Below, one piece after another: positions 19,319-32,006 of a DNA stretch of 64,000 bases; the first letter of the stretch is position 1, and each line of letters starts with the position of its first letter. Location of the stretch: assembly GCF_024171565.1 (NCBI RefSeq), contig NZ_JALJZZ010000001.1:930001-994000 (forward strand), read 5' to 3'. This DNA comes from Okibacterium sp. HSC-33S16 (GTDB lineage: Bacteria; Actinomycetota; Actinomycetes; Actinomycetales; Microbacteriaceae). Below the pieces are notes generated by a model. That model made no database searches, was not told the DNA's origin, and saw nothing but the letters and a program-made list of their open reading frames with translations. Position numbers and translations under genes: made by a program.

Positions 19319-20219
19319 TCACGCGCCTCGCTCCAATGACAGCTCGGGAGGACGAGTCGCAACCTGGCGCTCACCATCGAATCGATCGAGCATTCGGATG
19401 ACATCGGCCACAGCGGAACGGCCCGCCCGGTTCGCGCCGATCGTCGACGACGACGGGCCGTACCCGACGAGGTGCACGCGGGATTCCTGGCGCACCGCCG
19501 TGCCGTCGATCGCGATACCGCCACCCGGCGCACGCAGGTGGAGTGGCGCGAGGTGGTCGATCGCTGGGCGGAAGCCGGTGGCCCAGAGGAGCACGTCGAC
19601 CCGCTCGAAGCTGTACCGCTGAGATTCCGCCGCCGATCACGGCAACGTGCTGGCCGGCGAATTCCGACGCTGCGACGTAGTCGGCGACGTGCAGCTGCCG
19701 ACCGCGGAAGCTCGACTGACCGGGATAGAGCGGCCAAAACGGTCGTGTCCACGTTCCGGTGGCGTTGATGACCGCCCGCGTCCGCCACGTGCCCGCATCC
19801 GATTCCACACGAAGCTGGCCGTTTGGATTGTCGTCCTCACGGAACACGCCGCTGACGCGAACCGGTCGCACGATGGCGAGCCCCAGCTCCCGCTCGTAGT
19901 CGTCGAAGTATCGAGTGAGGAACTCCGAGCTCGGCATGCTCGGATCCACGTCGGGCTTCTCTATTCCGGGAAGGTCGCTGATGCCGTTGACCGTCGCCAT
20001 CACCAGGCTCTTCCAACGATGTCTCCACGCGCCACCCGGACCACGTTCAGCGTCAAGAACGACGTAGCTGCGATCATCCGTTCGCTCACTTTTCGATGTG
20101 ACAGGGACAAATCCCCGACGCTGCAGGTGGTAGGCGGCGGAGAGGCCAGCCTGGCCAGCACCGATGACGACGACATCGACCTCGGGCGAGACGGTGGGCA
20201 GGGAATCGGCGGGAGGCAC
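19319..20219 (-). pseudogene. Flavoprotein monooxygenase-like gene with internal deletion and frameshift
   Basis: The N-terminal part, read from GTG at 20219, is a normal FAD/NAD(P)-binding flavoprotein: GAGQAGLSAAYHLQRRG, GPGGAWRHRW, NATGTWTRPFWP and the second dinucleotide loop VIGGGISAVQ. Right after this loop, near 19616, the reading frame is lost. The next frame continues directly with the family's far C-terminal block (FERVDVLLWATGFRP, then HLVGYGPSSSTIGANRAGR) to a stop at 19319. Family members have an intervening segment of very roughly 80-100 residues, so both a deletion and a frameshift are inferred. The C-terminal block is still well conserved, which suggests recent decay. Confidence 0.85.
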
Positions 20220-20317
20220 ACCCAGTCCAACAACCCACGGCGGGGGATATTTCCGGCGACAAGGCCATGTCGGTGGTTCGTGGTCGAATAACTGTATGGA
20301 CAGGTCACGCTGGATTT

Positions 20318-20346
20318 CCGCAGGCGGCGCTTCGTGCCGCCTGCGG
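20318..20346 (+). repeat. Perfect 11-bp inverted repeat upstream of the HNH gene
   Basis: CCGCAGGCGGC (20318-20328) and GCCGCCTGCGG (20336-20346) flank a seven-base loop, GCTTCGT, 41 bases before the HNH gene ATG. There is no T tract and no gene pointing into it, so it is unlikely to be a terminator. It would be a strong hairpin in the mRNA leader or an operator. The 167-base gap between the pseudogenes contains nothing else clear. Confidence 0.6.
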
Positions 20347-20386
20347 CCCGAGCGGGTGTGTCAGCGGTGGGTGGTGTACTGAATTC

Positions 20387-21876
20387 ATGAACACCTCAGG
20401 TGCTGTTCTTCCGGTCGCATCCGACCCGGCAGATGCAGCGCTTGACGGTGTTCTCGTCCAGATGTCTGAGGTGCTCGACGGGCTGAATCTCGATCACCTG
20501 AACCGGCTGTCACACGACACTCTTCTCTCACTGGTCTCGAAGGCGGCAGCGCTGGGACGCGGCGCCGAGACAATTCTTGCGGCGGCCGGTCACGAGGTCG
20601 CGGTTCGCAGCGACCCTGTACTCGGAGCCGAGGGTTTGGCGACGAGGTTTAACTATCCGCGACCGTCGCACCTGTTGGAGCAGATCGCGGGCGTCTCGTC
20701 GGCGACGGCGAACCGGCTGATTCGGGTCGGCTCCCGAACCAGTCGGCGGGTCAGTGTTGGGCAGGCGCTGCCGCCGTTGTTCCCGCAGGTTGCCGAGGCG
20801 TTCCGTGCCGGCATGATCAGCATCGAAACAGCGGATGTCATCACTCGCGAACTCACCCTCGTCGCGCCCCGCGCCGATGCCGAGCACCTCACTATGGCGG
20901 AGCGCGCGCTGGTCGACCAGGCCGCCGGAACCTCAGACGCGCTGGGGCTCCCCGTGCCAACCGACCTCGTTGCTGTGCAGGCCCGGGCCTGGCGCGATCG
21001 GCTCGACGAGAGGGGCATTGAGGCTCGCGCAGAGAAGGCGTTCCACAACCGTGACTTCTGGGTGCGTCGCACGGCGGAAGACGGCCTGATAGCGTTCGGT
21101 GGCCGGGTGACCCTCGACGTTGGAGCGAAACTTCACGCGCTCCTCGACGCCGTGCTGAGCCTCCGCACCGATCCGCGGTTCGTTCCCGACACTGCCGACG
21201 AAGGTGGGGGGAGTGATTCGGCCCATGCCGTCGGCGGGGGCGATAGACGTGGCGACGCACCAGCAACGGGTACGAGTACGGCGCCCGTCGTGACGACGGG
21301 GAGCGGGCGGTCAGGCAAACTTCGTGACACACGCACCGCCGGGCAACAGCGCGCCGACGTGTTCGCGGCCATGATCGATTCCCTGGCGCGCTCAAGCGAT
21401 GCGCCCACCGTCTCGGGGGCGGCCCGACCGTGATCGTGAGCGTCACCACCGACGTTCTTGACCGGCGTGCCGGCACCGCCGACGTTGTCGGAATCAGTGA
21501 CGCTCTCCCATACTCGGCCGTGCAGCAGATCCTCTGCGACAGCGACGTCATTCCGGTGTACTTGAGGCCGGACGGCGGCATCGCAGCCCTCGGCACCACC
21601 AAACGGGCGTTCAACCGTGAGCAACGCATGGGCATGATCGCCCGGGACGGGCCGACGTGCGGGATTCCCGGCTGCCAGGTCCCGGCGACCGGCTGTGAAG
21701 CCCATCACGTGGTCGAGCACAGCGCAGGCGGCCCCACCTCGGTCGACAACGGAATCCTGCTCTGTTGGTTTCACCACCACATGGTCGACACCGGCATCTT
21801 CGTGATCACGATGGAGGAGGGCAGACCGGTCGTCACCATCCCCGACTGGTTGCTTCGAAAACCGTACTTTCACTGA
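20387..21876 (+). pseudogene. DUF222 / HNH endonuclease-domain protein, split by a one-base frameshift
   Basis: Part 1 (20387-21433) is a DUF222 domain, as in the multicopy 13E12-type proteins of Actinobacteria, with blocks LLEQIAGVSSATANRLIRVG and FRAGMISIETADVI. Part 2 (to 21876) carries the HNH nuclease: CGIPGCQVPATGCEAHHVVEH, then GGPTSVDNGILLCWFHHHMVD. The frames meet at 21430-21433. One extra G in the five-G run at 21415-21419 would restore a continuous protein reading VSGGGPTVIVSV, the usual junction. So the gene either has a one-base deletion or a homopolymer sequencing error. DUF222-HNH copies may be mobile or multicopy; function is not established. Confidence 0.88.
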
Positions 21877-21901
21877 CCGGGCAGAACCAGATCAGGAGCG
21901 A

Positions 21902-21927
21902 ACCGGTCCGACCGACGGCGGACCGGT
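21902..21927 (+). terminator. Possible terminator hairpin after the HNH gene
   Basis: ACCGGTCCG (21902-21910) and CGGACCGGT (21919-21927) are perfect 9-bp arms with an eight-base loop, 25 bases after the HNH stop. There is no T tract, so it could instead be an operator for the pyr promoter just downstream. Each arm contains the palindrome ACCGGT. Confidence 0.45.
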
Positions 21928-21961
21928 CCGTAACCTCACGAAGTGACCACGTGACGACTGC

Positions 21962-21967
21962 TAGAGT
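21962..21967 (+). promoter_or_regulatory. Candidate -10 of the pyr operon
   Basis: TAGAGT lies 56 bases upstream of the pyrR ATG. Starting transcription about seven bases later would give a leader of about 50 bases holding the PyrR-type hairpin. No clear -35 is seen. Confidence 0.3.
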
Positions 21968-21984
21968 CGGAGCATCAATGACAA

Positions 21985-22015
21985 CCTTTAACGCCGTCCA
22001 GAGAGACGGAGAAGG
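21985..22015 (+). promoter_or_regulatory. PyrR binding-loop-type leader that covers the pyrR Shine-Dalgarno
   Basis: The upper hairpin is CCGTC (21994-21998), loop CAGAGA, GACGG (22005-22009). The UCCAGAGAG core matches the known PyrR binding-loop sequence. A lower helix pairs CCTTT (21985-21989) with GAAGG (22011-22015), which is part of the Shine-Dalgarno AAGGGAG before the ATG at 22024. This is the layout known from Mycobacterium smegmatis, where UMP- or UTP-bound PyrR stabilises the hairpin and blocks translation of the pyr operon. No terminator is visible, so translational control is inferred. Confidence 0.78.
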
Positions 22016-22023
22016 GAGTCGGC

Positions 22024-22563
22024 ATGAGTGCGCGCGTCGTACTTCAGCAGGCTGACATCGCTCGAGCGTTGACCCGAATCTCCCACGAGATTCTTGAGTC
22101 CAATCGAGGCGCAGACGACCTTGTTCTTCTCGGCATTCCGACCCGAGGCGTGATCCTCGCCGATCGCATCGCCGCCCTGATTTCAGGATTCGCGGCGACG
22201 CCCATCGACGCCGGCTCACTCGACGTCACCATGTATCGCGACGACCTCGCGAAACACCCGACCCGGACCCCGGCACCGACCCACATTCCCGCGTCGGGCA
22301 TCGACGGCAAGACCGTTGTGCTCATCGACGACGTGCTCTACTCCGGTCGCACCATTCGCGCCGCCCTCGACGCCATCGGCGACATCGGTCGCCCGCGCGC
22401 CGTGCGCCTCGCCACCCTCGTTGACCGGGGGCACCGCGAACTCCCGATTCGGCCGGACTTCGTTGGCAAGAACCTGCCCAGCGCACAGAACGAACGGATC
22501 AACGTGCACTTGGCCGAGCTCGACGGAGCCGATCTCGTCTCGATCGATGAGATGGGTGCCTGA
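22024..22563 (+). CDS. pyrR: Bifunctional pyr operon regulator / uracil phosphoribosyltransferase PyrR
   Basis: This 179-residue type I phosphoribosyltransferase-fold protein senses UMP/UTP and binds pyr mRNA. The PRPP loop [18 protein letters not shown] is intact at about residues 97-114. Other blocks are [17 protein letters not shown] and [13 protein letters not shown] regulatory hairpin covering its own ribosome-binding site lies directly upstream. The stop overlaps the pyrB ATG (TGATG). It heads the operon pyrR-pyrB-pyrC-PH protein-carA-carB-pyrF. Confidence 0.96.
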   Translation: MSARVVLQQADIARALTRISHEILESNRGADDLVLLGIPTRGVILADRIAALISGFAATPIDAGSLDVTMYRDDLAKHPTRTPAPTHIPASGIDGKTVVLIDDVLYSGRTIRAALDAIGDIGRPRAVRLATLVDRGHRELPIRPDFVGKNLPSAQNERINVHLAELDGADLVSIDEMGA

Positions 22564-23513
22564 TGCGTCACTTGCTGTCAACGCGTGACCTCAGCCGCGA
22601 TGCGGCGGTTGCCCTCCTCGACGTCGCCGAGGACATGGCGGACACCCAGCTGCGCGAGGTGAAGAAACTTCCCACCCTGCGCGGCAAGACCGTCGTCAAC
22701 CTCTTTTTCGAAGACTCCACCCGCACCCGGATTTCGTTCGAAGCCGCAGCCAAACGATTGAGCGCGGATGTCATTAACTTCAGTGCAAAAGGATCGAGCG
22801 TATCCAAGGGGGAGAGTCTCAAAGACACCGCGCAGACCCTCCAGGCGATGGGAGCCGATGCTGTCGTCATCCGGCATCCCGCCTCGGGCGCCCCGCAGAC
22901 GCTCGCGACCAGCGGCTGGATCGACGCCGGCATTCTCAACGCCGGTGACGGCACCCACGAACATCCGACTCAAGCGCTGCTCGACGCCTTCACCATTCGG
23001 AAGCGCGTGCACGGCGCCGCCTCGCGACGAAAAGACCTCGACGGGCTCACGGTGACCATCGTCGGCGACATTCTGCACTCGCGCGTCGCTCGGTCGAACA
23101 TGTGGCTTCTCACCACTCTGGGAGCGACGGTCTCCCTGGTCTCACCGCCGACGCTCGTTCCCGTGCACACGGCGGCCTGGCCCGTGACGGTCGGTTATGA
23201 CCTCGACGCGGCTCTCGCCGAGAAACCCGATGTGGTCATGATGCTCCGCATCCAGGCCGAACGGATGCGTGACGCGTTTTTCCCGAACAGCCGGGAGTAT
23301 TCGAAGCGCTGGGGACTGGACGATGGACGATTGGGCACCCTTTCGGCGACTACCATTGTCATGCACCCCGGTCCAATGAACCGGGGCCTGGAAATCTCCG
23401 CTGCAGCAGCCGACTCACCCCAGTCCACGGTTCGTGAACAAGTGACCAACGGAGTTTCTGTGCGGATGGCCGCACTCTACCTGCTGCTGTCTGGCGATCG
23501 GGAGGACGCATAA
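22563..23513 (+). CDS. pyrB: Aspartate carbamoyltransferase catalytic subunit
   Basis: The 316-residue enzyme joins carbamoyl phosphate to aspartate. The carbamoyl-phosphate loop [13 protein letters not shown] is at about residues 50-62. [13 protein letters not shown] and [12 protein letters not shown] are further active-site blocks. No pyrI regulatory subunit is present, as expected outside the enterobacteria. It overlaps pyrR by one base, and pyrC starts two bases after its stop with GGAGGAC as ribosome-binding site. Confidence 0.97.
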   Translation: MRHLLSTRDLSRDAAVALLDVAEDMADTQLREVKKLPTLRGKTVVNLFFEDSTRTRISFEAAAKRLSADVINFSAKGSSVSKGESLKDTAQTLQAMGADAVVIRHPASGAPQTLATSGWIDAGILNAGDGTHEHPTQALLDAFTIRKRVHGAASRRKDLDGLTVTIVGDILHSRVARSNMWLLTTLGATVSLVSPPTLVPVHTAAWPVTVGYDLDAALAEKPDVVMMLRIQAERMRDAFFPNSREYSKRWGLDDGRLGTLSATTIVMHPGPMNRGLEISAAAADSPQSTVREQVTNGVSVRMAALYLLLSGDREDA

Positions 23514-23515
23514 TC

Positions 23516-24865
23516 ATGACAACCAACACCTACCTCCTGCGTTCAGCGACCCTCGCGGACGGCCGCACCACAGACATCCGCATCGCAGACGGAATCATCG
23601 CCGAACTCGGTACCGCACTGTCGCCTCAGGGGGCGACGGTCATCGACGCGGACGGACTCCGTGCCCTGCCCGGGCTCGTCGACCTGCACACCCATCTTCG
23701 GGAGCCTGGCTACGAGCAGAGCGAAACTGTGTTGACCGGAACACAGGCCGCGGCGGCCGGCGGATTCACTGCGGTCTTCGCGATGGCCAATACCTCACCG
23801 GTGGCAGACACCGCCGGCGTCGTTGAACAAGAGCTCGCCCTCGGACAGGAAGCCGGCTACGCCACCGTGCAACCGATCGGTGCTGTGACCGTCGGCCTTG
23901 CGGGGGAGCGGCTCGCTGAACTGGGCGCCATGGCCACCTCACGCGCCCGGGTGCGGGTGTTCTCCGACGACGGCTCCTGCGTCTCAGACCCATTGCTGAT
24001 GCGCCGTGCACTCGAGTATGTCAAGTCGTTCGACGGCGTCATCGCCCAGCACGCCCAAGACCCCCGGCTCACCGTCGGCGCCCAAATGAACGAGGGCGCC
24101 GTCTCAGGCGAGCTCGGCCTACAGGGCTGGCCCGCGGTCGCCGAAGAGTCGATCATCGCCCGAGACGTCTTGCTCGCCGAGCACGTCGGCTCGCGGCTGC
24201 ACGTCTGCCACGTATCGACAGCGGGCAGCGTCGACGTGATCCGCTGGGCCAAAGCCCGCGGCATCCAGGTCACCGCCGAGGTCACCCCACACCACCTTCT
24301 GCTCACCGAAGAACTCGTGCGCAGCTATGACGCCCGGTACAAGGTCAACCCTCCGCTCCGGCGCCAGGAGGACGTGCTTGCCCTGCGCGAGGCTCTCGCC
24401 GACGGCACGATCGACATCGTGGCCACCGACCACGCACCGCATCCCACCGAGCACAAGGACTGCGAGTGGGATGCCGCCGCCAACGGCATGGTCGGCCTCG
24501 AGTCCGCCCTCAGCGTTGTGCAGGCATCCGTCATCGACACCGACCTGCTCAACTGGGAAGATCTCGCTCGCGTCTTCTCGGCCACCCCCGCTCGAATCGG
24601 TCGAATTTCACGCCACGGCCAGGGCATCATCGAGGGAGTTCCCGCCCAGGTCGTGCTCTATGACCCGCAGGCGTCGCGAACCTTCGGCACCGAGCACCTG
24701 GCCGGCAAGGGCACCAACTCGCCCTACCTGGACTTGACGCTGCCCGGCCGCGTGGTGGCCACCTTCCACGACGGATATGCCACCGTCCTCGACGGCGCGC
24801 TCCGCCCCGCTGGGGAAGTGGCACAGCACGCGCTCACCAACAGAAGGGCAGTCACACATGTCTGA
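23516..24865 (+). CDS. pyrC: Dihydroorotase (class I)
   Basis: The 449-residue amidohydrolase closes the dihydroorotate ring. Metal-site motifs are DLHTHLREPGYE near residue 58, HVCHVSTAGS, VTPHHLLLTEE and ATDHAPHP near residue 303. Length and motifs fit the class I enzyme that pairs with ATCase in Gram-positives. The stop overlaps the start of the next gene by eight bases. Confidence 0.97.
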   Translation: MTTNTYLLRSATLADGRTTDIRIADGIIAELGTALSPQGATVIDADGLRALPGLVDLHTHLREPGYEQSETVLTGTQAAAAGGFTAVFAMANTSPVADTAGVVEQELALGQEAGYATVQPIGAVTVGLAGERLAELGAMATSRARVRVFSDDGSCVSDPLLMRRALEYVKSFDGVIAQHAQDPRLTVGAQMNEGAVSGELGLQGWPAVAEESIIARDVLLAEHVGSRLHVCHVSTAGSVDVIRWAKARGIQVTAEVTPHHLLLTEELVRSYDARYKVNPPLRRQEDVLALREALADGTIDIVATDHAPHPTEHKDCEWDAAANGMVGLESALSVVQASVIDTDLLNWEDLARVFSATPARIGRISRHGQGIIEGVPAQVVLYDPQASRTFGTEHLAGKGTNSPYLDLTLPGRVVATFHDGYATVLDGALRPAGEVAQHALTNRRAVTHV

Positions 24866-25403
24866 TCGCCTGATTCCCGCCATCCTCGTACTCGGGCTCC
24901 TCGCGCTCCTGCTCGTGGGGATGTGGCTGGCGTGGCGCGGCCGAGTTCGACGACACAGCGGCCTGACCGCGGGGGAGTCCCTTCCCGACGCCGGCATCCA
25001 CCCGATCCTGGTCGCCGACGTGCTCTACGTGGCCACCACCGAGGCAGACCGACCGCTCGAACGCCTGGCCATCCGTGGTCTCGCGTTTCGGGCCCGTGCC
25101 GAGCTCACCGTCGCCACCGAAGGTGTTGTCATCTCCGTGCCCGGACAGGAGCCGATCTTTCTGCCAGCCCACAGCATCCGTTCGTCACTTCCTGCCACCT
25201 GGACGATCGATCGTGTTGTCGAATCGGACGGCCTCGTCGCGATCGCCTGGCGAAGCGGCGAGACGGATGTCGACAGTTATGTTCGCGTGATCGATTCGAC
25301 CCAGCATGCTGCAGTTCTCGACGCCCTGGCGTCACTTACGTCGACCGGCCCGGATTCATCCGCTCCGGCCCCCACTACTTCCACCGAGAGGAAGAAATCA
25401 TGA
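24858..25403 (+). CDS. Membrane-anchored PH-like domain protein of the pyr operon
   Basis: This 181-residue protein has one N-terminal membrane segment (about residues 5-27, [20 protein letters not shown]) and a cytoplasmic domain of about 130 residues resembling the bacterial PH-like fold. Small membrane proteins of this kind sit between pyrC and carA throughout Actinobacteria (Rv1382 is the M. tuberculosis counterpart). The function is unknown. Overlaps of eight bases with pyrC and four with carA (ATGA) show it is translated with the operon. An effect on pyrimidine enzyme location or metabolite channelling is speculation. Confidence 0.88.
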   Translation: MSDRLIPAILVLGLLALLLVGMWLAWRGRVRRHSGLTAGESLPDAGIHPILVADVLYVATTEADRPLERLAIRGLAFRARAELTVATEGVVISVPGQEPIFLPAHSIRSSLPATWTIDRVVESDGLVAIAWRSGETDVDSYVRVIDSTQHAAVLDALASLTSTGPDSSAPAPTTSTERKKS

Positions 25404-26562
25404 GCACATTCGGCTCAGCAGAACCGGCCGTCCTCGTCCTGGAAGACGGCACCCGCTACGTCGGCCGCGCGTACGGCGCGACCGGAAAGACACTCGGTGA
25501 GGTTGTCTTTTCGACCGGTATGACCGGCTACCAGGAGACCCTCACCGACCCGTCATACGCCGGCCAGATCGTGCTCATGACGGCGCCGCACATTGGCAAC
25601 ACCGGCATGAACGCCGAAGACATGGAGTCGAATCGTGTCTGGGTCGCCGGATACGTCGTGCGTGACCCTTCTCGCATGGTGTCGAACTTCCGCTCCGAGA
25701 ACAGCCTCGACAGCGAGCTCAGCCGCGACGGCATCGTCGGCATCAGCGACATCGACACCCGAGCGGTGACCCGCCGCATTCGGTCGAGTGGCGCCATGCG
25801 CGCCGGCATCTTCTCCGGTGCGGACTTTACGCTCTCCGACGGCGAGCAGCTCGACCAGGTGCGCCAGGGACCCGAGATGACCGGCCGCAACCTCTCCGGT
25901 GACGTCTCGACCATCGACCCCTACGAAGTTCCCGCACAGGGCGAGCGCATCGGCCGGGTGGCCGTGCTCGACCTTGGCATCAAGAAGTCGACGGTCAACT
26001 ATCTCTCCGAGCGCGGTTTCGACGTGCTCGTTCTACCGCAGAACGTCACGGCCGACCACGTGCTGAGCCTCAAGCCCGACGCCCTGTTTTTCTCGAACGG
26101 CCCGGGAGACCCCGCTGCCTCAGACGCCCACGTCACCCTGCTGCGCGACGTGCTGCGTGAGAACGTCCCGTACTTCGGCATTTGCTTCGGCAACCAGCTG
26201 CTCGGTCGTGCACTCGGCTTCGGCACGTACAAGCTGCCGTTCGGCCACCGCGGAATCAACCAGCCGGTGCTCGACAAGACAACGGGCCGGGTTGAAATCA
26301 CCTCGCAGAACCACGGTTTCGCGGTCGACCTCCCGATCGAGGGAGAGCACCAGTCGCCCGAGGGATTCGGCCGGGTCACGGTCAGCCACTACAGCCTCAA
26401 CGACCAGGTGGTCGAGGGACTCGCCTGCCTCGATATCCCGGCATTCAGCGTTCAGTACCACCCGGAGTCGGCCGCGGGCCCGCACGACGCCAATCACCTC
26501 TTCGATCGCTTCCGCGACCTCGTGATCGCGAATAACCAGACCCCAGCAGGAGACAACAACTA

Positions 26563-26563
<1 letters not shown>
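25400..26563 (+). CDS. carA: Carbamoyl-phosphate synthase small (glutaminase) subunit
   Basis: The 387-residue class I glutamine amidotransferase subunit supplies ammonia to CarB. The N-terminal CarA domain begins [27 protein letters not shown] and [16 protein letters not shown] hold the oxyanion and nucleophilic Cys region, and [11 protein letters not shown] has the catalytic His-Glu. The ATG at 25400 follows GAGAGGAAG and overlaps the upstream stop; a longer upstream frame is not conserved. It overlaps carB by one base. Confidence 0.97.
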
Positions 26564-29852
<3,289 letters not shown>

Positions 29853-29856
<4 letters not shown>

Positions 29857-30695
29857 CGCTGACCTTCGGAGAACGACTCGAGCGTGTGTTCGCTGGCCTG
29901 GGACGCCTATGTGTGGGAATCGACCCGCACCCGTGGCTCCTGGCCGAGTGGGGTCTGCCGGACTCCGCAGCGGGCACTCGCGAGTTCGGCCTGCGAGTCC
30001 TCGACGCTGTTGAGGGCAACGCCGGCATTGTGAAGCCACAAGTGGCATTCTTCGAACGGTTCGGCTCCGTCGGGTACGCCGCGCTTGAGGAGATCCTGGC
30101 GTCGGCACGACAGCGGGGGATCCTCGTCATCGCAGACGGCAAGCGGGGTGACCTCGGCACGAGCGTCGAGGCGTACGGCCAGGCCTGGCTGACCCCGGGT
30201 TCGCCGCTCGAGGCGGACGCGCTCACAGTGAGTGCTTATCAGGGTGTCGGGTCGCTCGCCGCGCCCAGCGCGCTAGCCGAGCAGACCGGTAAAGGCTTGT
30301 TTGTTCTGGCCGCGACCTCAAACCCTGAAGGATCAGCTCTCCAGCAGGCACGGATGCCTTCGGGCACGACAGTCGCGCGAACAATCCTCGATGAGGTCAA
30401 TACCTGGAACGGCACGCACAGCGCGACGGGCCTCGGCTCGATCGGCGTTGTCATCGGTGCAACGCTGAACCTCGCTGACTTTGACCTTGAGGTGTCGCCG
30501 ACCCCGGTGCCTCCGGTGCTCGCTCCGGGCTTCGGCCACCAGGGTGCATCGGTTCCAGCCATGCGGTCCATCTACGGTGCACTGTCCAGCGGTGTTATCG
30601 TCTCCGAATCACGAAGCGTGCTCGGCGCGGGCCCTGAAGGGATCCGAAACGCCGTGAGCACTCGAGCAGAAAATGTGAGGCAGGCCAGTGCCTGA
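29853..30695 (+). CDS. pyrF: Orotidine 5'-phosphate decarboxylase (type 2)
   Basis: The 280-residue enzyme produces UMP. It is the longer, actinobacterial type 2 form: [12 protein letters not shown] at the start, the catalytic [20 protein letters not shown] near residue 91, and PGFGHQGAS. It overlaps carB by four bases and gmk by eight. pyrD and pyrE are not in the operon and must lie elsewhere. Confidence 0.96.
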
Positions 30696-31617
30696 GCAAA
30701 CAGTCCGAACACCGCCAGAGGTCGATCGGGTCGCGGCGTCACGCGCGGCCGTCGAGGCTCGTCGCAGACGCGCAGAGGTTAAGAACCGCATCGCGACGGG
30801 CGCGGTGTCCGCGCTGGACGTCCTCGATGACGCCTTCGCTGACCCAGACGGTGTCGCCGGTCGCATGCGTGTCACTGACTTCCTGTTGAGTGTTCCGGCG
30901 ATCGGCCGCACCAAACTGAGCCGCATTCTCAGCGACCTTAAGATCTCAGAGGCCAAGCGCCTCGGCGGGCTCGGCCCGAACCAACGTCTGCGCATCCGCG
31001 ACTTCATCGCCGATCGCGAGTCGAAGAACCGCCGGCACAAGCGCTCGCGCCTGATCGTGCTGGCCGGCCCGACCGCCGTCGGCAAGGGTACCGTTGCGAG
31101 CTACATCCGAGAGAACTACCCGGACGTACTGCTCTCGGTCTCAGCGACGACGCGTCGTCCGCGACCGGGTGAGGTTGAGGGCGTCAACTATTTCTTCGTC
31201 GACGACGCCGAGTTCGATCGGCTCATCGCGGAGAATGAGCTGCTTGAATACGCCACGGTGCACAACGCATCCCGATACGGCACCCCGCGCGCGCCGATCG
31301 ACGAGGCACTCAACCGCGGTGACAGCGTTCTGCTCGAGATCGACATCCAGGGCGCACGCCAGGTGCGTGCCGCAATGCCCGAGGCGACACTGGTCTTCCT
31401 GCTCCCGCCGAGCTGGGACGAACTGGTCCGCCGCCTCGTCGGCCGCGGAACCGAAGACGCCGAGGAACGGGAACGTCGACTCGAGACTGCACGGCACGAA
31501 TTGGCTGCCCAAGAGGAGTTCGACTACCGCGTTGTGAACGGCACAGTGGCTGAGGCGGCCCAAGAGGTCGTAGACTTGATTAAGACTCGCGGCGCACGAC
31601 CCCGGCGCACTTCGTAA
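30688..31617 (+). CDS. gmk: Mycobacterial-IHF-like domain fused to guanylate kinase
   Basis: Two domains are joined in one 309-residue frame. Residues of about 14-110 match actinobacterial integration host factor (mIHF), with a helix-two-turn-helix-like block [19 protein letters not shown] and [13 protein letters not shown]. The guanylate kinase starts near residue 120 with P-loop GPTAVGKGT (127-135), [20 protein letters not shown] and [12 protein letters not shown]. In many Actinobacteria mihF and gmk are adjacent separate genes; here there is no stop or start between them. GTG overlaps pyrF by eight bases. The protein may both bind DNA and make GDP, or be processed; this cannot be told from sequence. 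Confidence 0.95.
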   Translation: MPEQTVRTPPEVDRVAASRAAVEARRRRAEVKNRIATGAVSALDVLDDAFADPDGVAGRMRVTDFLLSVPAIGRTKLSRILSDLKISEAKRLGGLGPNQRLRIRDFIADRESKNRRHKRSRLIVLAGPTAVGKGTVASYIRENYPDVLLSVSATTRRPRPGEVEGVNYFFVDDAEFDRLIAENELLEYATVHNASRYGTPRAPIDEALNRGDSVLLEIDIQGARQVRAAMPEATLVFLLPPSWDELVRRLVGRGTEDAEERERRLETARHELAAQEEFDYRVVNGTVAEAAQEVVDLIKTRGARPRRTS

Positions 31618-31733
31618 AAACAGTGCCGAAACGGGCGAACACCACAGGTACCGATACCTGGTTGTTTGTGATGCTGCCGCTTCCCGGCCTTCTTCCAGAA
31701 ATCCGCAACGCACGAGGAGTGTGAACTTCAGTT

Positions 31734-31991
31734 ATGGCTGAAAAACCCAAGGGAATCATTGACCCGCCCATCGACGACCTGCTGAGCAAGGTCGACTCGA
31801 AGTACGCTCTCGTGATCTTCGCGTCGAAGCGCGCTCGTCAGATCAACGACTACTACGCTGACCTGCATGAAGGCAGCCTCTTTGACAACGTCGGCCCGCT
31901 CGTCGACTCGCAGGTGGAAGACAAGCCACTGTCCGTTGCTCTTCACGAGATCAACGAAGACAAGCTCGTTGTGCGCCCCATCGCCGAATAG
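31734..31991 (+). CDS. rpoZ: DNA-directed RNA polymerase omega subunit
   Basis: This 85-residue subunit helps fold and assemble RNA polymerase. It begins [16 protein letters not shown] and contains [20 protein letters not shown], the conserved omega helix block. Its nearest Shine-Dalgarno (GAGGAG) is rather far, about 14 bases from the ATG. The 116-base gap after gmk contains only a weak bulged hairpin (about 31643-31665). coaBC follows after 15 bases. Confidence 0.95.
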   Translation: MAEKPKGIIDPPIDDLLSKVDSKYALVIFASKRARQINDYYADLHEGSLFDNVGPLVDSQVEDKPLSVALHEINEDKLVVRPIAE

Positions 31992-32006
31992 TTTCAGCGT
32001 TTCCCG

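Noticed and set aside
19319-21876. Genomic island or mobile element
   Set aside because: Two decayed genes lie here, but no integrase, transposase, flanking direct repeats or tRNA is visible and base composition matches the surroundings.
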